This document shows positions 58,794 to 64,000 of a stretch of 64,000 nucleotides of DNA, in pieces (position 1 is the first letter of the stretch; each line of letters starts with the position of its first letter). This DNA is from Holophagaceae bacterium. GTDB taxonomy: Bacteria > Acidobacteriota > Holophagae > Holophagales > Holophagaceae. Position numbers and translations under genes: made by a program. The stretch covers positions 42,044-106,043 of the forward strand of contig JANYLR010000104.1 of assembly GCA_025363715.1 (NCBI GenBank), written 5' to 3'. Under the pieces are notes generated by a model that was not told the DNA's origin, ran no database searches, and was given only the letters and a program-made list of their open reading frames with translations.

Positions 58794-59147
58794 ATGCGTG
58801 GGTACGCGTCCATCCTGCTGCTGATCCTGGTGGCAGTGGCCCTGCCGATCATCATTTGGAATTTATCGTGGTTGCTGCGCCCTAGCTGGCCCAGCGCCGC
58901 GAAGTACTCGTCCTACGAGTGCGGCATCGTCACCACCAGCGAGGCCCGGGAGAAGTTCTCCGTGCGCTACTACCTGGTGGCCGTGATGTTCCTCGTGTTC
59001 GACGTGGAAACGGTCTTCCTCATGCCCTGGGCCATCCAGATGAAGGAATTGGCGGTCTTCGGCGCCATCGAGCTGGGCCTCTTCCTCTTCCTGCTGCTGT
59101 TCGGGTACGGCTACATCTGGTCCAAGGGAGCCCTCACATGGGAATAA
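58794..59147 (+). CDS. nuoA: NADH-quinone oxidoreductase subunit A
   Basis: [44 protein letters not shown]. Confidence 0.95.
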   Translation: MRGYASILLLILVAVALPIIIWNLSWLLRPSWPSAAKYSSYECGIVTTSEAREKFSVRYYLVAVMFLVFDVETVFLMPWAIQMKELAVFGAIELGLFLFLLLFGYGYIWSKGALTWE

Positions 59148-59647
59148 TGCAACCCTCCACCTTTGAGCAGATCCTCATCACCACCAAGGTCGAGAAGGTC
59201 ATGAACTGGTCCCGCGCCACCAGCGTGTGGCCCGTGACCTTCGGCCTGGCCTGCTGCGCCATCGAGATGATGGCCGCGGGCGCCAGCCGCTTCGACTTCG
59301 ACCGCTTTGGCGCCGGCATCTTCCGGGCCACGCCCCGCCAGGCGGACCTGATGATCATCGCAGGCACGGTCACCTACAAGATGGCCCCGGTCATCAAGGT
59401 CCTTTATGACCAGATGCCCGAGCCCAAGTGGGTGATCGCCATGGGCTCCTGCGCCACCGCCGGCGGCCCCTTCGATTCGTACCACACCATCCAGGGCGTG
59501 GACAAGATCATCCCCGTGGACGTCTTCATCCCCGGCTGCCCGCCCCGGCCCGAATCGCTGATCTACGGGTTCATGAAGCTGCAAGACAAGATCATGACCA
59601 GCAGCCTGGCTGATCGGTACAAGGACATCTTCGAGGAGGTCGGCTGA
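59138..59647 (+). CDS. nuoB: NADH-quinone oxidoreductase subunit B
   Basis: [72 protein letters not shown]. Confidence 0.96.
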   Translation: MGIMQPSTFEQILITTKVEKVMNWSRATSVWPVTFGLACCAIEMMAAGASRFDFDRFGAGIFRATPRQADLMIIAGTVTYKMAPVIKVLYDQMPEPKWVIAMGSCATAGGPFDSYHTIQGVDKIIPVDVFIPGCPPRPESLIYGFMKLQDKIMTSSLADRYKDIFEEVG

Positions 59648-60525
59648 TGTCGGACGAAACCCTCCCCCAGCCGCAGGAGCCGCCGGCGGCGCCCGCCGGG
59701 CCCTACGTCTACGACTACGCGGCGTCGCCCCAGCGCCAGATCGTCCTGCCGAAGACGGTGCCCCTGCCGAGCCTGATCACCTTCCTGGCCGAGCAGAAGG
59801 CTGCCGCCGAAGCCGACGAGGCCAAGTGGCTGAAGCAGCTGGCGGATTTCGAGGTGGCCAAGGCCAAGGCCGAGGCCGAGGGCAAGGACGCCCCCAAGCC
59901 CCCGGTTCGCGCCGTGCCCCGCAAGGATGACAACGATCTGAAGACCCCCTGGCCCCAGGAGGCGAAGGATGCGGATCTGCTCCACCTCCAGGATTGCCTG
60001 GGTGGCAAGGTCGAGGAGATCTTCGAGCAGGCCGGCGAGCTGACCTGCCAGGTGTCCAAGGAATCCATTCTCGAAGCGCTCCTGCTCTGCCGGCAGGACG
60101 CGGAGCTGAACTACGAGATGCTGGCGGACCAGACGGCCACCCACTATCCGGCCGCCACGGGGTTTGCCTTCAGCGTGGTCTACCACCTGACCAGCATCAG
60201 CCGCCGCAAGCGGCTCCGCCTGCGGATCCTGGTGCCCGAGGGCTTCGTCCCCGAAAGCGCCTGCGCCGTCTATCCCAGTGCCAACTGGATGGAACGCGAG
60301 ATCTACGACATGCTCGGCATCCGCTTCGCCAACCACCCCGACATGACCCGCATCCTCTGCCCGGAGGACTGGGAAGGCCATCCCCTCAGGAAGGACTATC
60401 CGACCGTGGGCCTGGGCCAGCGGGACATCTCCTTCCGGGAGGATCGCGGCGGCAGGCTCGAGCTGATCGCCATGCAGAAGGCCGGCCAACTCGGCATCAA
60501 CCTGAAGCAACCCAAGGCGGAATGA
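59647..60525 (+). CDS. nuoC: NADH-quinone oxidoreductase subunit C with long N-terminal extension
   Basis: SVVYHLTSISRRKRLRLRILVPEG...YPSANWMEREIYDMLGIRFANHPDMTRILCPEDWEGHPLRKDYP. Confidence 0.94.
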   Translation: MSDETLPQPQEPPAAPAGPYVYDYAASPQRQIVLPKTVPLPSLITFLAEQKAAAEADEAKWLKQLADFEVAKAKAEAEGKDAPKPPVRAVPRKDDNDLKTPWPQEAKDADLLHLQDCLGGKVEEIFEQAGELTCQVSKESILEALLLCRQDAELNYEMLADQTATHYPAATGFAFSVVYHLTSISRRKRLRLRILVPEGFVPESACAVYPSANWMEREIYDMLGIRFANHPDMTRILCPEDWEGHPLRKDYPTVGLGQRDISFREDRGGRLELIAMQKAGQLGINLKQPKAE

Positions 60526-60528
60526 TCC

Positions 60529-61629
60529 ATGTTCAAGAACGAGGAAATGGAGATCAACCTGGGCCCGCAGCATCCGTCCACGCACGGCGTGCTCCGGGTG
60601 AAGTTGCGGCTGGATGGCGAGACCATCACCCACTGCCGCCCCATGATCGGCTACCTGCACCGGGGCGTGGAGAAGATCTGCGAGAACCAGACCTTCTTCC
60701 AGGGCCAGGTCTGGACGGACCGGATGGACTACTGCTCCGCCGTGGCCAACAACCTGGGCTGGGCGGAAGCCAACGAAAAGTTGTTCGGCATCACCGTCCC
60801 CCGGCGCGCCCAGTACATCCGCACCATGCTGAACGAGTTCAACCGTCTGGCCTCGCACCTGATCTGGCTGGCGACCCACGCCCTGGACATCGGGGCCATG
60901 ACCGTCTTCCTCTACGCCTTCCGCGAGCGCGAGGACATCCTCGACATGAACGAGGCGTTCTGCGGCTCCCGCCTCACCACCACCGCCTTCCGCATCGGCG
61001 GACTGCGCGAGGACCTGCCGCCCGGCTTCGAGAAGCTGGTGACCAAGTTCCTGGCCAAGTTCCCCAGCTGCCTCGAGGAATACGAAAACCTGCTGAGCGA
61101 GAACCGCATCTGGAAGAAGCGCACCGTCGGCGTGGCCAAGCTCAGCGCCGAGGATGCCATCGCCCTGGGCGTCACCGGCCCCGTGCTGCGCGCGGCGGGC
61201 GTGCCCTACGACATCCGCAAGGCCTTCCCCTACGCGGCCTACGCGGAGATGGATTTCGAGGTGCCCACCAAGACCGAGGCCGACACCTACGCCCGGTACC
61301 TGGTGCGCATGGAGGAGATGCGGCAGAGCGCCCGCATCATCCAGCAGTGCATGGACGGCATGCCCGAAGGGCCCGTCATGGCCAAGTTGCCCAAGATCCT
61401 GAGGGCCGAGGTCAACGAGGTCTACCACGCCACCGAAGCCCCCAAGGGCGAGATCGGCTACTACCTCGTGGGCGAGAAGGGCAGCGGGAATCCCTACCGC
61501 TTCCACGTGCGGGCCCCCGGGTTCATCAATCTGCAAGCCCTGCCCAAGATGGCTGAGGGTGGCCTGATCGCCGACATCGTCGCGGCCATCGGCACCCTGG
61601 ACATCGTGCTCGGCGAGATCGACCGCTAG
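60529..61629 (+). CDS. nuoD: NADH-quinone oxidoreductase subunit D
   Basis: EINLGPQHPSTHGVLRVKLRLDGETITHCRPMIGYLHRGVEKICENQTFFQ. Confidence 0.96.
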   Translation: MFKNEEMEINLGPQHPSTHGVLRVKLRLDGETITHCRPMIGYLHRGVEKICENQTFFQGQVWTDRMDYCSAVANNLGWAEANEKLFGITVPRRAQYIRTMLNEFNRLASHLIWLATHALDIGAMTVFLYAFREREDILDMNEAFCGSRLTTTAFRIGGLREDLPPGFEKLVTKFLAKFPSCLEEYENLLSENRIWKKRTVGVAKLSAEDAIALGVTGPVLRAAGVPYDIRKAFPYAAYAEMDFEVPTKTEADTYARYLVRMEEMRQSARIIQQCMDGMPEGPVMAKLPKILRAEVNEVYHATEAPKGEIGYYLVGEKGSGNPYRFHVRAPGFINLQALPKMAEGGLIADIVAAIGTLDIVLGEIDR

Positions 61630-61648
61630 CCGACGAGGATCCCAAGCC

Positions 61649-62806
61649 ATGCCGACTCCGACTCTGACCCAATTCATCGTGATCACCCTCGTCCAGTGCC
61701 TGCTGGTGGTGATCTTCGTATTCGTCGTCGTTCCCCTGACCGTGTTCGCCGAGCGCAAGGTGCTGGGCTACCTCCAGCAGCGCCTGGGCTCCACGCGCGT
61801 GGCCAGTGGTCACGTCGGCGTCACCGGCTGGATGAACCGCGGCATGTGGAAGTGGGGACGCATCCCCGTGCTGTCCTACTGGCGCGGCATTCCCGGTCTC
61901 GTGGCCGACATCCTGAAGCTGATCCTGAAGGAGGACGTCATTCCTGCCAAGGCCGACAAGTTCGTGTTCTTCATCGCCCCTGCCCTCAGCATGGTCTCCG
62001 CGGTGGTGGTGTTCGCGGCGGTTTCCTTCGTGCCCGGCGTCTTCTTCACCTTCCCCGCCTGGTTCCCCTTGGTGGGCGGGCTGCCGGTCTCGGGCGGCAT
62101 CGCCGACATCAATGTCGGACTGCTCTGGATCCTGGGCGTGGCCAGTGTCGGCGTCTACGGCATCGTGCTGGCGGGCTGGGCTTCCAACTCGAAGTATCCC
62201 CTCCTGGGCGGCCTGCGCAGCGCGGCCCAGATGGTGAGCTACGAAGTGCCCCTGGCCATCAGCCTGCTGGCCCCGGTGGTGCTCACCGCCAGCCTCAACT
62301 TCGGCGAGATGTCCACCCGCATGGCGGTGGGTCTGCCCTTCTGGGGCCTGGTGCCCCAGATCCTCGGCTTCCTGATCTACCTCACCTGCGGCTTCGCCGA
62401 AACCAACCGCCTCCCCTTCGATATGCCGGAAGCCGAAAACGAGCTGGTGGCGGGCTTCCATACCGAGTATTCGGGCATGAAGTTCGGCTTCTTCTACCTG
62501 GCCGAGTACATCAACATGACCGTGGTGGCGGCCCTGGCCGCCGGGTTCTTCCTGGGCGGCCCCTGGCTGCTGCCCTTTGGCCTCCAGGGCCTGCTGATTC
62601 CCGCTTCCGTGCCGTTCATCGGCCAGCCCCACGCGATCTTCTTCGCGGTGAAGATCATCTTCATGCTCTTCACCTACATCTGGGTGCGGGGTACCATTCC
62701 CCGCTACCGGTATGACCAGGTCATGAGCGTGGCCTGGAAGTACCTGATCCCCATGGCGCTGGCCAACCTCCTGCTGGCGGCCCTCGTCCGCTGCTTCGCC
62801 GTCTAG
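61649..62806 (+). CDS. nuoH: NADH-quinone oxidoreductase subunit H
   Basis: FAERKVLGYLQQRLGSTRVA, ETNRLPFDMPEAENELVAGFHTEYSGMKF. Confidence 0.96.
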   Translation: MPTPTLTQFIVITLVQCLLVVIFVFVVVPLTVFAERKVLGYLQQRLGSTRVASGHVGVTGWMNRGMWKWGRIPVLSYWRGIPGLVADILKLILKEDVIPAKADKFVFFIAPALSMVSAVVVFAAVSFVPGVFFTFPAWFPLVGGLPVSGGIADINVGLLWILGVASVGVYGIVLAGWASNSKYPLLGGLRSAAQMVSYEVPLAISLLAPVVLTASLNFGEMSTRMAVGLPFWGLVPQILGFLIYLTCGFAETNRLPFDMPEAENELVAGFHTEYSGMKFGFFYLAEYINMTVVAALAAGFFLGGPWLLPFGLQGLLIPASVPFIGQPHAIFFAVKIIFMLFTYIWVRGTIPRYRYDQVMSVAWKYLIPMALANLLLAALVRCFAV

Positions 62807-62815
62807 GGGCCATCG

Positions 62816-63319
62816 ATGAACAAACTCCTCAGGACTCTCATCCCCTTCGACATCGCCAAGGGCCTGTCCATCACGGGCAAGCACTTCTGCAAGGTGTTCT
62901 TCACCGCCAACCGCCGCAAGGTGCCCTTCCACATCGTGTCCGAGTACCCCGAGGTGGTGGCCAAGATCCAGCCCCGCTTCCGCGGCCGGCTCACGCTGCT
63001 GAAGGACGAGCAGGGCGAGATCAAGTGCGTCTGCTGCCTGGCCTGCGAAAAGATCTGCCCCACCCAGGTGATCACCATCGAAAAGGGTAAAAAGGAAGGC
63101 CGCAAGATGCCCTTCCCCGTGCGCTACGACTTCGAGATGGAACGCTGCATCTTCTGCGAGTTCTGCGTGGAAAGCTGCGGCTTCGATTCCATCATCCTGA
63201 ATCACCAGTTCGAACTGGCCGCCTACAACCGGGAAGACTTCTCCCTGGGCATGGAAGGGGCCATGCAGAACATGTACGACCCCTCGCCGGTGGGCAAGTT
63301 CAGCGTGGCTGACGACTGA
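62816..63319 (+). CDS. nuoI: NADH-quinone oxidoreductase subunit I
   Basis: Two 4Fe-4S motifs CVCCLACEKICPTQVI and CIFCEFCVESCGFDSI. Confidence 0.95.
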   Translation: MNKLLRTLIPFDIAKGLSITGKHFCKVFFTANRRKVPFHIVSEYPEVVAKIQPRFRGRLTLLKDEQGEIKCVCCLACEKICPTQVITIEKGKKEGRKMPFPVRYDFEMERCIFCEFCVESCGFDSIILNHQFELAAYNREDFSLGMEGAMQNMYDPSPVGKFSVADD

Positions 63320-63353
63320 CCCTTTCCCCTTCGCGTATTTCCGAGGAAGCCCC

Positions 63354-63905
63354 ATGGAACATCTACTCGAAACGATCGGCCGGAACATGTTCGCCATCTT
63401 TGGCGTCATGACCCTGTGCGGCGCCGCGTTCATGGTCGCCTCCCGGAGCGCCGTGCACAGCGTGCTCGGCTTCCTGTTCGCGATGCTCTGCATCGCCGGC
63501 TGCTTCCTCTCGCTGGAGGCTGAGTTCCTGGGCATGGCCCAGATCCTGGTCTATGCGGGCGGCATCGTGGTGCTCTTCCTCTTCGTGGTCATGCTGGTCG
63601 AGATGAGCAAGAAGCGGGAGAAGGAGGTCTTCCAGTTGCAGTCCCGCTATGCCGTGGTCGCCGTCCTGGTGGGCGCCGCGGTCTTCGTGGGGGTGTTCCG
63701 GAAGGTGATCTTCGGAGCGGCCTCCCCGGAAGCCTTGGTGTTGCGCCCGGAACTGGCCCAGGGCTTGAACGTGGCGAACCAGAATGCCCAGGCGGTCAGC
63801 CGCAGCCTCTTTGCCGACTTCCTCCTGCCCTTCGAGATTCTCAGCGTGATCCTCCTGGTGGCCCTGGTTGGTGCGGTGGTCCTGGCTAAAACGGAGAGGG
63901 TGTGA
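63354..63905 (+). CDS. nuoJ: NADH-quinone oxidoreductase subunit J
   Basis: SRSAVHSVLGFLFAMLCIAGCFLSLEAEFLGMAQILVYAGGIVVLFLFVVMLV. Confidence 0.95.
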   Translation: MEHLLETIGRNMFAIFGVMTLCGAAFMVASRSAVHSVLGFLFAMLCIAGCFLSLEAEFLGMAQILVYAGGIVVLFLFVVMLVEMSKKREKEVFQLQSRYAVVAVLVGAAVFVGVFRKVIFGAASPEALVLRPELAQGLNVANQNAQAVSRSLFADFLLPFEILSVILLVALVGAVVLAKTERV

Positions 63906-64000
63906 TGGTCAGCTTGAACACGGTCCTCCTCTTCTCCTTCCTGCTGTTCTCTATCGGCATTATCGGGGTGCTGATCCGGCGCAACGCGCTGATCATCCTC
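63905..64000 (+). CDS. nuoK: NADH-quinone oxidoreductase subunit K, N-terminal part (cut by window end)
   Basis: MVSLNTVLLFSFLLFSIGIIGVLIRRNALIIL; ATG overlaps nuoJ stop. Confidence 0.88.
   Translation, partial: MVSLNTVLLFSFLLFSIGIIGVLIRRNALIIL

Noticed and set aside
59563-61758. 731-aa minus-strand ORF over nuoB-nuoD
   Set aside because: Antisense shadow ORF of the nuo genes, with low-complexity composition
61526-63535. 669-aa minus-strand ORF over nuoH-nuoI
   Set aside because: Antisense shadow ORF; nuo genes are unambiguous

Overview
High-GC bacterial chromosome segment. Overall content suggests a Geothrix/Holophaga-like Acidobacteriota, but that is inference only and not tested. Order along the window: (1) end of a CoA-transferase operon plus an SDR dehydrogenase. 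(2) tRNA-Arg(CCG) carrying a ~2 kb decayed integrated element, with a truncated tyrosine recombinase and a displaced tRNA 3' half downstream. (3) Acyl-CoA desaturase and DUF2062 genes. (4) HlyD/MacB-type ABC exporter operon with a PadR/HAAS pair. (5) rpmE-prfA. (6) hrcA-grpE-dnaK-[four-helix-bundle cassette]-dnaJ. (7) Diguanylate cyclase and a large helical hypothetical protein. (8) Type IV pilus genes pilB-[GxxExxY cassette]-pilT-pilC-pilin, where pilT has an in-frame TAG. (9) Sulfatase-like protein and a second pilin with a sigma-54-like promoter. (10) ~18 kb surface polysaccharide locus with a CDP-3,6-dideoxyhexose pathway, an acetolactate-synthase-like TPP enzyme, NeuB/KdsC-like pair, two radical SAM proteins and two FkbM methyltransferases. 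(11) DUF4143 ATPase, fabI, peroxiredoxin, an oligopeptide-transporter-like set, an ABC exporter and a third PilB/GspE-type ATPase. (12) nuoABCD-HIJ(K) without nuoEFG. The most unusual signal is a set of single-gene cassettes bracketed by inverted short-repeat arrays: (TCCTCAG)n around a four-helix-bundle gene between dnaK and dnaJ, and GACAGGATTAACAGGATT-type arrays around a GxxExxY gene between pilB and pilT, with related copies near 49.4 kb and 51.6-51.9 kb.
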